64,000 nucleotides of DNA from CAVQNQ01 sp963714205 (lineage in GTDB: Bacteria > Acidobacteriota > Terriglobia > Bryobacterales > Bryobacteraceae). Of this stretch, positions 1 to 9,154 are shown one piece after another. A program made the translations under genes and the position numbers. A model generated the notes under the pieces. The model made no database searches, was not told the DNA's origin, and saw nothing but the letters and a program-made list of their open reading frames with translations. Position 1 is the first letter of the stretch, and each line of letters opens with the position of its first letter. The stretch lies in the NCBI GenBank assembly GCA_963714205.1, contig CAVQNQ010000004.1, positions 372,001-436,000 of the forward strand. The letters are read 5' to 3'.

Positions 1-1
1 G

Positions 2-805
2 GCCGAAGTAGATTTTCAACGGTACTGGCGGCGTCTCCAGCAACTGGGGCTCAACGCGTACGAATCGCGCTCATACCTGGTGCTTCTCGGCCATCCCAAG
101 TTCAAGGCTCTGGAACTGGCGGCGCGCGCGCACGTGCCCCGCCAGAAGATCTATGAAGTGCTGGACAGCCTGGTGGAGAGAGGCTTCGCCCAGGTGGTGC
201 AGGAGAAAACTAAGTTGTTCTCGGCCGTGGAGCCGAGCCTGGCCATCCCCGGGTACCTGGGCCGGAAGCGGCTCTCCCTCGAACAGGAACTGACCGACAA
301 CAGCCGAGCCGGCAACGCCCTTATCGACGACTTGGCCACCCTCTATGCCGAGGGCCAAGGCGGCCGCGGCACGCTGGACTACCTGCGCATTGTAAGCGAA
401 CCCACCCAGACCGCCGCGGAGTACCGCCGCATGCTGGGAGAGATCAAGACCGAGTACGTGGAGTTCTCCCGCCCCCCCTATGCGGTGGACCCACTGGATG
501 AGAAGTTGGTGAAGCAGGCCGCCGGTAACGGGGTGCTTTGCCGGCTGCTGCTCGAAGAGGGATCGCTGGATGAGGAGCACCGCCAGCGCCTGAGCGACTA
601 TGCCGCGGCCGGCGTCGAGGTGCGCGTGGCGGACTCGCTGCCGATGAAGCTGGCCGTGTTCGATGGCCGGCACGGGATGATCGCTCTGCTCGATCCGGTG
701 ATCACGCGGCCTTCATGGACCGCGGTGGTATTTCACCATGAGGGCATGGGGGAAGCCATGAAGGGGCTCTTCGAGGTTCACTGGAAGCGGGGGCGGGGCC
801 TGTAA
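2..805 (+). CDS. TrmB-family transcriptional regulator (5' end outside window)
   Basis: The frame is open from the first bases of the window with no start codon before a GTG at 80. Residues upstream of that GTG (LQQLGLNAYESRSYLVLLG) complete a TrmB-type winged helix, so the true start lies left of the window. The pattern 'LxxLGLNxYESRxYxxLL' followed by 'ARAHVPRQKIYEVLDSLVERG' is the usual DNA-binding domain of TrmB regulators. A coiled linker and an effector domain follow (VADSLPMKLAVFDGRHG, typical of the phospholipase-D-like C-terminal part). Such proteins control sugar or maltose genes in archaea; in bacteria the targets are mostly unknown. The neighbour at 835 is convergent, so this gene is not in an operon with anything visible. 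The family call is firm; the ligand is unknown. Confidence 0.85.
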   Translation, partial: AEVDFQRYWRRLQQLGLNAYESRSYLVLLGHPKFKALELAARAHVPRQKIYEVLDSLVERGFAQVVQEKTKLFSAVEPSLAIPGYLGRKRLSLEQELTDNSRAGNALIDDLATLYAEGQGGRGTLDYLRIVSEPTQTAAEYRRMLGEIKTEYVEFSRPPYAVDPLDEKLVKQAAGNGVLCRLLLEEGSLDEEHRQRLSDYAAAGVEVRVADSLPMKLAVFDGRHGMIALLDPVITRPSWTAVVFHHEGMGEAMKGLFEVHWKRGRGL

Positions 806-832
806 CTACCGGTTCGGCGGCTCGCGGCCGGC

Positions 833-1804
833 TTAGCGCGTGCCGCCGGCGACTCCGCGCTCCTTGCGGCTGAGAATCTCGCGGACGGCGTAGATACGGC
901 GGTCCTGGCTTTCGAAATAGGTCCGCATGATCACCTCGCCCAAGAAGCCGGTGGTGAACATCATCAATCCGGCCAGAAGCAGCAGGCTGCCCGCCACGAT
1001 CAGTGGACCGTGCTTATCAATGACATCCAAGCCGCGCAGCTTCTCAATCGCGATGTAGACCATGATGCCGCCGCCCAGGGTGGTACCGGCCAGGCCCAGC
1101 GACCCGAAAAAGTGCATGGGGCGCGTCAGGTATCTCAACAGAAACCTGATCGTGAGAATGTCGAACAGCACGCGGAACGTGCGGCTGATCCCATAATGCG
1201 AATCGCCCGAGGCGCGGGGCACGTTGCGGATGGGCACTTCGGCGACCCGCGCGCCATAGAAGCTGGCCAGCGCCGGAATGAAGCGGTGTAACTCGCCGTA
1301 GAGATTGACGTCTTTGAGAATCTCCGCGCGATAGGCCTTGAAAGTGGTGCCGAAATCGCGCAGCTTCACGCCCGAGGCTTTGGCCATGAGCCAATTGGCC
1401 ACGTGCGACGGCAGCTTGCGGCTGAGGGGGTTATCCACGCGGTTCTGTCGCCAGCCGCTGGCGATATCGTAGCCCGCGTCGATCTTCTCGAGCAGCGCCG
1501 GAATATCTTCGGGAGCGTGCTGCAAGTCGCCATCCATGGCGATCACGATAGCGCCCTTGGCTTCGTGGAAGCCGGCGGAGAGGGCCGCGGTCTGACCGAA
1601 ATTGCGGCGCAGCCGGATGACTTTCAGGTGGCCGTCGGTCTCCACCAGGTTAGCCAGCAGCTCGAAGCTGCGGTCGGTGGATGCGTCGTCCACGAACAGG
1701 ATTTCGTAGGGACGGCCGAGCGGCTCCAGCACGGCCACCAGGCGGTCGTAGAGCGGAAGAATGGACCGCTCTTCGTTGTGGATCGGGATGACGATCGACA
1801 GCAT
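833..1804 (-). CDS. GT2 family glycosyltransferase, DPM1/ArnC type with C-terminal membrane anchor
   Basis: A 323-residue protein when started at the ATG at 1804, where the GT-A fold begins immediately (MLSIVIPIHNEERS). An in-frame extension upstream would add unrelated residues and cross into the divergent gene. It shows the nucleotide-sugar motifs DD at residues 39-40 and DGDLQ at 91-95, then RRNFGQTAALSAGF, as in polyprenyl-phosphate glycosyltransferases. Two membrane helices follow near 236-258 and 268-290 and a basic tail. By family it moves a sugar from UDP- or GDP-sugar to a polyprenyl phosphate on the inner face of the membrane, for envelope glycan work. The sugar cannot be read from the sequence. 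It is divergent from the methyltransferase at 1863. Confidence 0.88.
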   Translation of the reverse strand: MLSIVIPIHNEERSILPLYDRLVAVLEPLGRPYEILFVDDASTDRSFELLANLVETDGHLKVIRLRRNFGQTAALSAGFHEAKGAIVIAMDGDLQHAPEDIPALLEKIDAGYDIASGWRQNRVDNPLSRKLPSHVANWLMAKASGVKLRDFGTTFKAYRAEILKDVNLYGELHRFIPALASFYGARVAEVPIRNVPRASGDSHYGISRTFRVLFDILTIRFLLRYLTRPMHFFGSLGLAGTTLGGGIMVYIAIEKLRGLDVIDKHGPLIVAGSLLLLAGLMMFTTGFLGEVIMRTYFESQDRRIYAVREILSRKERGVAGGTR

Positions 1805-1846
1805 GGTGGAAGCCTTAGTGTAGCATCGGAGCGGCGGAAAGCGTGT

Positions 1847-1852
1847 TATACT
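1847..1852 (+). promoter_or_regulatory. Putative -10 element TATACT before SpoU gene
   Basis: TATACT lies only 10 nt before the ATG at 1863, so the transcript would have almost no leader. No convincing -35 is visible at 16-18 nt upstream. No Shine-Dalgarno sequence is present before the ATG, which fits a leaderless mRNA. Inference only. Confidence 0.35.
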
Positions 1853-1862
1853 CCCCCCCTTC

Positions 1863-2396
1863 ATGGATCGCCTTCCCTTCCAGGCCACCGAGGCCGGCGC
1901 GGCTTACCAGGGTATTGAACGGCTGCCCGTCACGGTGCTGCTGGACAACATCCGCAGCCTGTACAACGTGGGTGCGTTCTTTCGAACCGCTGATGCCGCC
2001 CGCGTGGAGAAGCTCTACTTGTGCGGCATCACCGGGCGGCCGCCGCAGAAAGCCATCGCCAAAACAGCCCTGGGCGCTGAAGAGTGCGTGGCGTGGGAGC
2101 ACACCTGGGAGCCGGTGGAGCTGGTCGGGCGGCTGCGGGCGCGAGGCCTGGAGATCGCCGCCATCGAGACCGCACTGCACGCCGTGGATCTGTACGATTG
2201 GGTGCCGCGCTTCCCAGTGGCGCTGATCTTCGGAAATGAAGTGGAGGGCATACGCCCGGAAATCTCGGCGCAGTGTGATACGCACGCACGGATTCCCATG
2301 CTGGGTGTCAAGCATTCGCTCAACGTGGCCACCGCGGGAGGTATCGCGATCTTCGAGCTGCTGCGGAAATACAGAGCCCTGAAATTGGTACGATGA
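1863..2396 (+). CDS. SpoU (TrmH) family RNA 2'-O-methyltransferase
   Basis: This 177-residue protein carries all three SPOUT motifs. Motif 1 is NIRSLYNVGAFFRTAD (29-44) with the catalytic Asn/Arg pair. Motif 2 is ALIFGNEVEGI (120-130). Motif 3 is IPMLGVKHSLNVATAGGI (144-161), which forms the knot that binds S-adenosylmethionine. It is short and has no N-terminal RNA-binding domain, like TrmL/TrmH-type enzymes, so it probably methylates ribose in tRNA or rRNA; the target nucleotide is not deducible. Its stop codon is three bases before the TTG start of the next gene, so the two are probably co-transcribed. Confidence 0.9.
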   Translation: MDRLPFQATEAGAAYQGIERLPVTVLLDNIRSLYNVGAFFRTADAARVEKLYLCGITGRPPQKAIAKTALGAEECVAWEHTWEPVELVGRLRARGLEIAAIETALHAVDLYDWVPRFPVALIFGNEVEGIRPEISAQCDTHARIPMLGVKHSLNVATAGGIAIFELLRKYRALKLVR

Positions 2397-2399
2397 GAC

Positions 2400-3626
2400 T
2401 TGTCCCAAACCCTGCCCCGGTTGCGCCTGGAACTGGATTTCATGCCCTCGCCCTCGCCCGAACACCCGGGCGTGTTCATCCGCGATCCCTACCGCTTTTC
2501 GGACGCCATGCTGATCATTCCGCCGGTATTGTCTCCCTGCCTCGAGTGTTTCGACGGGCGGCAGACGGAGCTGGACCTGCGCGCGGAGCTGGTGCGTATC
2601 ACGGGCGACCTGCAAGTTACCGCGATTGAGCGGAACCTCATCGAGACGCTGAGCAACGCCGGTTTCCTGGAGGACGAGAATTTCGCGCGCATGCGCGACG
2701 AGCGGCGCCGCGCATTCGCCGAGCAGCCCGTCCGGGATCCGGCCCACGCGGGATCGGCCTACCCGGCGGAAACGGAGGCTCTGAAGCAGACGCTGGCGGA
2801 GTACATGCAAGGGGAGGCCTCCCGGGAAGCAGCCCAGGCCGATGGCGACCTGCTGGCCATCGCCGCCCCGCACGTCAGCCCCCAGGGCGGCTGGCAATCC
2901 TACCGCGCGGCCTATTCCATGCTGCGGCCGGAGCATCGCGACCGCACCTTCGTGATCCTGGCCACCTCGCATTACGGCGAGCCCGAGAAGTTCGGGCTGA
3001 CGCGCAAGAAATTCGCGACGCCGCTGGGGGAAGCCGAAACCGATGTGCCACTGGTGGACTGGCTGGCCACGCACGGCGGCCCGGCGGTAGAGATGGAAGA
3101 CTATTGCCACGCCTTCGAGCACACCGTGGAACTGGAAGTGGTTTTCCTGCAACACGTGCTGGGGCCGGGGGTGCGCATCCTGCCGGTGCTGTGCGGCTCC
3201 TTCGCGCGCAGCCTCTACCAGGGCGGCAATCCCGAAGAAGACGATGGCGTCAAGCGCTTCCTGAACGCCTTGGGTGAATTGGGCGAGCGCGAAGGCAGCC
3301 GTCTCTTCTGGGTGCTGGGAGTGGACATGGCTCACATGGGCGCGCGTTACCAGGATTCCTTCACGGCGGTTGCGGGGCAGGGGCTGATGAGTGAAGTGGG
3401 CGGCCGCGACGAAAGCCGGATCGGCCGCATCAACGCGGGCGACGCGGCGGGTTTCTGGGACCTGGTGCGCGCCAACCACGACGATCTCAAGTGGTGCGGC
3501 TCCGCGCCCTTTTACACCTTCCTGAAAGCCGTTCCCCAGGCCCGCGGGAAACTGCTGCGCTACGAGCAATGGAACATCGACGAGCGCAGCGTGGTGAGTT
3601 TCGCGGGGATGGCCTTCAGCAAGTAG
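2400..3626 (+). CDS. MEMO1 / AmmeMemoRadiSam protein B family protein
   Basis: A 408-residue protein in two parts. The first roughly 100 residues (LDFMPSPSPEHPGVFIRDP, then PPVLSPCLECFDG) look like a small winged-helix-like domain often fused to this family. From about residue 112 comes a MEMO domain: PAHAGSAYPAE, IAAPHVSPQGGW with its His, FVILATSHYGE, CHAFEHTVELEVVFL and ILPVLCGSF. MEMO proteins resemble class III extradiol dioxygenases; bacterial function is unknown. The start is taken as TTG at 2400 because the conserved segment begins right there and the next ATG (2442) would cut it. The partner genes AMMECR1 and radical SAM are absent nearby. Confidence 0.85.
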   Translation: MSQTLPRLRLELDFMPSPSPEHPGVFIRDPYRFSDAMLIIPPVLSPCLECFDGRQTELDLRAELVRITGDLQVTAIERNLIETLSNAGFLEDENFARMRDERRRAFAEQPVRDPAHAGSAYPAETEALKQTLAEYMQGEASREAAQADGDLLAIAAPHVSPQGGWQSYRAAYSMLRPEHRDRTFVILATSHYGEPEKFGLTRKKFATPLGEAETDVPLVDWLATHGGPAVEMEDYCHAFEHTVELEVVFLQHVLGPGVRILPVLCGSFARSLYQGGNPEEDDGVKRFLNALGELGEREGSRLFWVLGVDMAHMGARYQDSFTAVAGQGLMSEVGGRDESRIGRINAGDAAGFWDLVRANHDDLKWCGSAPFYTFLKAVPQARGKLLRYEQWNIDERSVVSFAGMAFSK

Positions 3627-3636
3627 GGTCGATTCC

Positions 3637-5880
3637 CTACTCGATCGCGATCGTGATGCCCGCCTGGGTGGATTGCGATCCCACCTGCAGCGTAACCGGC
3701 ACCGCCGGTCCCGTGGGCGCGCCGGCGGGTATGCTCACGTTCACTTGCAGGACCCCCGCCACGAGCCCCGGAGCCCCGCCGGCGTAGAGCACCGGCGCAG
3801 CCTGGCCGCCGATCTGCGCCGTCACCGGCAGGATCGGCTGCGGCAAAGTGCCGGCATTCACCAGCGCGCCATCCTGGCCGGGAGGCGAAGTCTGGCCGAA
3901 GCCGGTGGCGTAGAGCAAGATCCAGTCGCCCGGAGAGGCCGGATGGGCGCTGCCGTTGGCGGTGCCATCGGGGTTAACCGCGAGAGCTTGCCCCGCGCCG
4001 GAACTGCCGGCCGAGAACAAGCCCGGCGTGGCCGGCTCGACCGGCATAGCGACGGGCGCCGAGGTTTGGCCCTGAAACTCAACCTGCACTTGCGAGGTCC
4101 CAGCGGCGACTGCAAACGGCACGATGGCGCTCACCTGGTTGATCCCCGCATAAACGATGGGGGCGGCCACGCCATCGAAGAGCACCTGTGCATCCGAGAG
4201 ATTCCTGGCGAGCCGTCCGAAGATATTGAACTCGAGGCTCTGGGCGTTGGTTGATCCCAGATTCGAGCCAAAGAGGGTCACTATTTCGCCCGGCGATATA
4301 GCTCCGGTCGAGTAGCTGGCTGCATTCGCAACCGCCGAAACCGCGGGCGGCGGCTGGCCTCCCAAGTTCCCGTTGAGCAGGCCATAGACCACCACGGCAT
4401 CGGACGACGCGGCATATACCATGCCGTTCACCACCGTGGGGCTGACGAACTTCACAAACCCATCCATGGCGTCCCCCGGTTCCATGCTGCTGTTCCACGG
4501 CTCATTGCCCAGATTTGCGGCGTCGAAGGCGTGCAGGACTGCCGGAGTGGCGGCGTTGTACTTGCCGGTGGTCTCCCAGAGGATGCCGGTCCCGGCCTGG
4601 CTGCCATTGGCGGAGAGCGCTATGCCTCCGCGCGCGGCGCCTGAAATGGGGCTGCTGGCGGAGACCGGGGTGGCGTCAAAGCCGTCCGGAGTCACCTGGA
4701 AGCAGCGGAGCGGGCCGCCATCTTCCTGTACGTAAACATAGGCTGCGCCAGAGCGGCCCCACAGCGCGAAGTTGAAAATCCAGGTGGTAATCGCCTGAAA
4801 AACCTGGGCGGCGCCGCCCGTATCGAGGTGCCCCATGGAGTCGCCGTCGATCAGGTAGAGATCGCCGAACTTATCCGCGCCGATTAACTGATGGGTTCCG
4901 GGAATAAGAGCCGGCCCCGCGGAAAGGTCGTAGTCCTGGTCCGAGAGCATCTGCCAGTTTGCAGGCGTGTACCAATCCTTCAAAGCTGGAGGAGTGCCGG
5001 ACAGCTTGACGAAGCTCTCGCCGAAGTTGTTGACCCCATCGTAATCGCCGTTTCCGGTAATGAAATAGGCGTTGCCGGCGTCGTCCACGGCCGGCGCGCG
5101 GCCGGATTGCCAGATGGCGCCTCCCTGGCCTTGCGGGGTGGTCTGGAAGACTCCTATCTGTTGAGTGAGATCGGCGCCGTTGTAACTCATCAGCCACCCG
5201 TGCCAGACGCCGTAATCGCCGTGCGAACCAAAGGCCACCGACACCGCGCCGTTCAGCAGAAGCAGCCCCGGCCGTTGGAGGTGCTGGGCGGGATCGAAGA
5301 CCACCTGGCCGCTGCCGGCGGAGATGGTGACGGGGCCGTTCATGCGTTCCTGCCCGGTCCCCAGGTCGAGCGCATGCAACTGAAACTCAGGCTGCCCGTT
5401 CTGGAGCATCTCGTCTACAACGTACAGGACGGCGGCTTGGGCATCGATAACGGGGCTGCTGAGAATTCCAATCTCCGGAGCGACGTCCGTGAGGACTCCC
5501 GTATCGCTCATCAGCATGGAGGACGGCACGGAGGGTCCCAGATTGACCTGCCAGAGCACAAGCGGCGCCGAGGCTGTATCGGCATCGAACGCATAGACGC
5601 TGTTGTGCTCGGTGGCGACGAACAAGACGTTGTGGGTTCCCCGGTTGGGAATCGAAAGGCCGCTAACATAGAGCGGTTGAGCAAAAACCTGGCCGTCGAC
5701 TGGGAAAGCCCCGAGTTTTCCAAAGTTCCCCGGCGCGACATTGGCAACCGTCAACTGGGTCTCCTGAAGATTGGCGTTCGTCCGGTCCGTTCCATAATTG
5801 GCGGACAAGACGCTCACTTGTCCCAGTACTAAAGTTTGCCAACCGACGCCGAAAATGAGAAGCCGGGCTAACGTACGCAC
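3637..5880 (-). CDS. Secreted PQQ-like beta-propeller protein with C-terminal TIGR03437-type domain
   Basis: A 747-residue protein that begins with a signal peptide (MRTLARLLIFGVGWQTLVLG). It continues as a repeat-rich propeller, with blades such as VLFVATEHNSVYAFDADT, SSPVIDAQAAVLYVVDE and GNAYFITGNGDYDG. The last 230 or so residues are a typical TIGR03437 region: VSAVANAASYSTGAISPGE, VTLFGSNLG, GINQVSAIVPFAV and a closing PVTLQVGSQSTQAGITIAIE. This C-terminal domain is characteristic of Solibacter-like acidobacteria and is the best taxonomic clue in the window. The protein is presumably exported or bound to the surface; ligand and activity are unknown. It is divergent from the glycosidase-like gene at 5974, with 93 bp shared between them. 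Confidence 0.88.
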   Translation of the reverse strand: MRTLARLLIFGVGWQTLVLGQVSVLSANYGTDRTNANLQETQLTVANVAPGNFGKLGAFPVDGQVFAQPLYVSGLSIPNRGTHNVLFVATEHNSVYAFDADTASAPLVLWQVNLGPSVPSSMLMSDTGVLTDVAPEIGILSSPVIDAQAAVLYVVDEMLQNGQPEFQLHALDLGTGQERMNGPVTISAGSGQVVFDPAQHLQRPGLLLLNGAVSVAFGSHGDYGVWHGWLMSYNGADLTQQIGVFQTTPQGQGGAIWQSGRAPAVDDAGNAYFITGNGDYDGVNNFGESFVKLSGTPPALKDWYTPANWQMLSDQDYDLSAGPALIPGTHQLIGADKFGDLYLIDGDSMGHLDTGGAAQVFQAITTWIFNFALWGRSGAAYVYVQEDGGPLRCFQVTPDGFDATPVSASSPISGAARGGIALSANGSQAGTGILWETTGKYNAATPAVLHAFDAANLGNEPWNSSMEPGDAMDGFVKFVSPTVVNGMVYAASSDAVVVYGLLNGNLGGQPPPAVSAVANAASYSTGAISPGEIVTLFGSNLGSTNAQSLEFNIFGRLARNLSDAQVLFDGVAAPIVYAGINQVSAIVPFAVAAGTSQVQVEFQGQTSAPVAMPVEPATPGLFSAGSSGAGQALAVNPDGTANGSAHPASPGDWILLYATGFGQTSPPGQDGALVNAGTLPQPILPVTAQIGGQAAPVLYAGGAPGLVAGVLQVNVSIPAGAPTGPAVPVTLQVGSQSTQAGITIAIE

Positions 5881-5973
5881 AATTCGTTAGATGCGAAATG
5901 GGGCCTATAAACTAATCCCGGGGACGGCAGTCTAGGATTTCTCGCACAATTCGATGAAGGATGTTAGACTGCT

Positions 5974-8166
5974 ATGGCTCCAGTGAGCTATATCCCCATG
6001 TTTGTTTTCATGCGCACCCCGGTTGTGCTCCTATTCGCCGCGGCGGTTTTCTGTGGGCCGCGTTCCGGCCGGGCGACGGAAAGCATTTCAGGCGCTGCGG
6101 GCCTGACGGTCACGGTGGATCCGAGTGGCTCCTATGACATCGTGTTGCCAAGTCCGGGCTGGGATTTCGGCGGGCAGATTGGCTACCCCCTTTCCAATCT
6201 CACGGTCTCTTCGGGGGCCGATAGCGTAGGCAGTTTCAGCGAAATTGCGTTCGATTTCCAATCCGATGTGCCGCACCATGGGGCCATACGGAGTTACTGG
6301 GACCATCGCGCGGTGCTCTTTTCGCTGAGTTACTCCGCGGCCACCACCAACGCCCTCTCGTTTCCCAATTTGACCAGCTACCCCAAGGGGCTCAGCCATA
6401 TCAATTTCTGTGGAGTCTTCGGGCTTCCGACTTTTTACGGGTTCGCGCCGGAAAGCCCCTGGGTATTCTTCGACGCGGCTGCGAATGCCTTCGTGCTTTC
6501 TCCGGCTTCCAATTTCATGGTGGCCTCCACGGCGTACGGGCCCAACGGCGAACTGGCGAGCGGCATCTCATCGCAGATCGCATCCTTCCCCGCCGGTTTC
6601 ACCCACCAGGTTCTGTTAGTGGTTGAGAACGGCATTAACCAGGCTTTCGATACTTGGGGAAACACGCTGACTAACCTGTGGGGCAAGACGCGACCGGCCA
6701 ACGATGCCGATACCATCTTGAACCGGCTCGGATACTGGACGGACGCGGGATCTTCCTACTACTACAACACCCTGCCTTCCACCTCCTATGCCGATACGCT
6801 GCTGGCGGTGAAAGCCGGGTTCGACAGCCTGGGAATCCAGCTCGGCTATCTGCAACTGGATAGCTGGTTCTATCCCAAGGGGGCGGGAGCGGAGTGGCAG
6901 GATGGATCCGATGGAATCTACGAGTATGTTGCCGCTCCCGCACTGTTCGCCTCCGGTCTGGCGGGATTCCAGCAAGCCCTGGGCGCCAGCCTGGTGACGC
7001 ACGCCCGCTGGATCGATCCCGCCAGCCCCTATCGCCAGCAGTACCAGTTTTCGGCGGGCGTCTCGACCGATCCTGCTTACTGGGATAGCGTTGCGAGCTA
7101 TCTGGCGGGCGCGGGCGCGGTCGCGTACGAACAGGATTGGCTTTCCGATAAGGCACAGACTAACTTCAACCTGAGCGACGCGGACGCGTTTCTGGACGGC
7201 ATGGTGGCGGCCATGGCCCGCGAGCATCTCAGCATACAGTACTGTATGCCCACGGCCCGGCACTTTCTTCAGGGCGCCAAGTACGGCAACCTGACCACCA
7301 TCCGCGCCAGCCAGGACCGCTTCGATGAAACACGGTGGACCAATTTCCTCTATGTCAGCCGGCTGGCCAGCGCCCTCGGCATCTGGCCGTTCAGCGATGT
7401 GCTCATGAGCGGCGAAACCGCCAACCTGCTGGTGGCTACGCTTTCCGCGGGGCCCGTCGGCATCGGGGATCCCGTGGGTTCGCTCAATGGCGCCAACCTG
7501 AGCGGCGCCGTGCGCGCGGATGGAGTTATCGTGAAGCCGGACGTTCCCCTCGCCCCGCTGGACCTCAACTACCTGGGCGACGCGCACTCCGCCAACGCGC
7601 CGCTGATCGCATCGACGTATTCGGATTTCTCCGGCCAGCGGGTCTACTACGTGTTCGCCTACAACCGGGCCGCCGACACTTCGGTCACCTTATCCCTCGG
7701 CGACCTGGGAGTGAAGCGGCCGGTCTACTTGTACAACTACTTCGAGGGCACGGGGCGCGTGGTAACCCCGCGGGCCCCGTTTAGCGCGAGTTTCCAGGGG
7801 GGTTGGGTATACCTGGTAGCCGCGCCCATAGGGCCCTCCGGGATGGCGATTCTCGGCGATACCGGCCATTTTGTCACCCTGGGCAAGAAACGCGTGACCG
7901 CCTTCGAGGACGATGGCTCGGTTGGTCTCACGGTGGCATTCGCCCCTGGAGAAACATCGCGCACGCTGCGCGGCTATTCGCCTGATGCGCCCGCGGCCGC
8001 GGCCAGGAGCGGCTCGATCGGCCCGCTGACCTATGACCCCGTTGCGCGGCAGTTCAGCCTGGAAGTCATGCCCGGCGCCGGTGGATCCGCTACGATTCAG
8101 CTTTCGCGCCCCGCCACGAGCGCGCCGGTGCGAGCCGCCCATACTCCGGCGGCACCAGCAAGGTGA
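5974..8166 (+). CDS. Exported TIM-barrel glycoside hydrolase-like protein (distant GH27/GH36 resemblance)
   Basis: A 730-residue protein with an N-terminal signal peptide; ATGs at 5998 and 6010 are equally good starts and would give a cleaner signal (MRTPVVLLFAAAVFCG). Residues 30-230 look like a beta-sandwich. Residues from about 245 carry barrel-like strand ends: LGYWTDAGSSYYYN, LGYLQLDSWFYPKG (about 294), GAVAYEQDWLS (about 385), IQYCMPTARHF (about 423) and TIRASQDRF (about 442). By analogy with clan GH-D, the Asp in EQDW and the Asp in SQDR are candidate nucleophile and acid/base; this is inference. A beta-rich C-terminal domain ends the protein. The 3' end overlaps the convergent lipid-kinase gene by 77 bp. 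Substrate unknown. Confidence 0.65.
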   Translation: MAPVSYIPMFVFMRTPVVLLFAAAVFCGPRSGRATESISGAAGLTVTVDPSGSYDIVLPSPGWDFGGQIGYPLSNLTVSSGADSVGSFSEIAFDFQSDVPHHGAIRSYWDHRAVLFSLSYSAATTNALSFPNLTSYPKGLSHINFCGVFGLPTFYGFAPESPWVFFDAAANAFVLSPASNFMVASTAYGPNGELASGISSQIASFPAGFTHQVLLVVENGINQAFDTWGNTLTNLWGKTRPANDADTILNRLGYWTDAGSSYYYNTLPSTSYADTLLAVKAGFDSLGIQLGYLQLDSWFYPKGAGAEWQDGSDGIYEYVAAPALFASGLAGFQQALGASLVTHARWIDPASPYRQQYQFSAGVSTDPAYWDSVASYLAGAGAVAYEQDWLSDKAQTNFNLSDADAFLDGMVAAMAREHLSIQYCMPTARHFLQGAKYGNLTTIRASQDRFDETRWTNFLYVSRLASALGIWPFSDVLMSGETANLLVATLSAGPVGIGDPVGSLNGANLSGAVRADGVIVKPDVPLAPLDLNYLGDAHSANAPLIASTYSDFSGQRVYYVFAYNRAADTSVTLSLGDLGVKRPVYLYNYFEGTGRVVTPRAPFSASFQGGWVYLVAAPIGPSGMAILGDTGHFVTLGKKRVTAFEDDGSVGLTVAFAPGETSRTLRGYSPDAPAAAARSGSIGPLTYDPVARQFSLEVMPGAGGSATIQLSRPATSAPVRAAHTPAAPAR

Positions 8167-9154
8167 GCGCGTCCGGCACCATTTCGATTTCGGCCGGCAG
8201 GCGTCCGGCGAATTCGCCATCGATCTGCACGAATACGGAAGAGTTGCCCGGGCAGGAAAGCGCGGCGCGGCGGCACCGCAGCACCTCCACGCCCTTCAGC
8301 CCATACAACCGGTTCAGCGTCATGCCAGCGAAATACTTCACGTAGGGCAGGGAAGTGCGGCCCTGGAACAGGATCGCCTCAAACTCGTCGTCGAGCAAGG
8401 TGACGCGCTTGGCGATTTCGAAATCGCCGCCGTAGTTCCGCACCTTGCTGAGCAGCGCGAAAGAGCACTCCCGCGGGCGGCCGTCGATCTCCACGCGGAA
8501 CTGGGGCAGGCGCCGCCCCAGCAGAGACCAGCCGGCAACCCAGTAGGCGAACCTGCCGATGCGGTCCTTGAGAGCCCCGTTCACATGGTAGACGACGTGG
8601 GCATCCAGGCCGACGCCCGCCATCAGCAGGAAGTGACGCGATACGCGCCCGCCGTCGCACGTCACATGGCCCACGGAGATGCGCCGCGGCCGGCACTCAT
8701 CCAGACGTTCGGCCGCCCGCACCGGATCGCCGCCGAGCCCCATCTCCATGCCCAGCACATTAGCGGTGCCGGCCGGCAACACGCCCAGCGGAACCTCGCA
8801 GTGCACCATGCCTTCGGCCACTTCGTTGATGGTGCCGTCGCCGCCAGCCGCCAGGATCAGGTCGGCGCCGCCGGCGATGTGTTCGCGCGCGATGGCTCCG
8901 GCGGTCCGCGGACCCCGCGTGGGAGCCGCCACGATGTGGTGACCCTTGCTGGTCAGGATCTCGACGGCTTGCTCGACCAGCCTTCTGCCGCCGCGTCCGA
9001 ATCTCCCCGCGCGGGGATTGTAGATCAGAACCGTCTTCCTGTAGCCGCTTATGGTGTTCTCCGCTATCCTCGTTAGATTATAGATTAGGGAGACATGCCA
9101 GAACCCGCCCGCGAAATCGAGGCGCTGCGCCAGCAATTGCGGCGCCACGAGCAC
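8090..9154 (-). CDS. Diacylglycerol kinase family protein (YegS/DagK-like lipid kinase)
   Basis: The core reads KTVLIYNPRAG, then LILAAGGDGTINEVAEGM (nucleotide-binding GGDGT), LGVLPAGTANVLGMEM and later FVQIDGEFAG. This is the standard order for soluble bacterial diacylglycerol/sphingosine-like kinases, which phosphorylate a lipid hydroxyl with ATP. The start is a problem: between the divergent ligA start at 9095 and the conserved KTVLIYNP there is no ATG, GTG or TTG in frame. The nearest are TTG at 9136 and GTGs at 9148 and 9154, all inside ligA. So either the 5' ends overlap by 40-60 bp or a rare start codon is used. The 3' end overlaps the convergent gene before it by 77 bp. Confidence 0.85.
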   Translation of the reverse strand: MLVAPQLLAQRLDFAGGFWHVSLIYNLTRIAENTISGYRKTVLIYNPRAGRFGRGGRRLVEQAVEILTSKGHHIVAAPTRGPRTAGAIAREHIAGGADLILAAGGDGTINEVAEGMVHCEVPLGVLPAGTANVLGMEMGLGGDPVRAAERLDECRPRRISVGHVTCDGGRVSRHFLLMAGVGLDAHVVYHVNGALKDRIGRFAYWVAGWSLLGRRLPQFRVEIDGRPRECSFALLSKVRNYGGDFEIAKRVTLLDDEFEAILFQGRTSLPYVKYFAGMTLNRLYGLKGVEVLRCRRAALSCPGNSSVFVQIDGEFAGRLPAEIEMVPDALTLLVPPEYGRLAPARSWRGAKAES

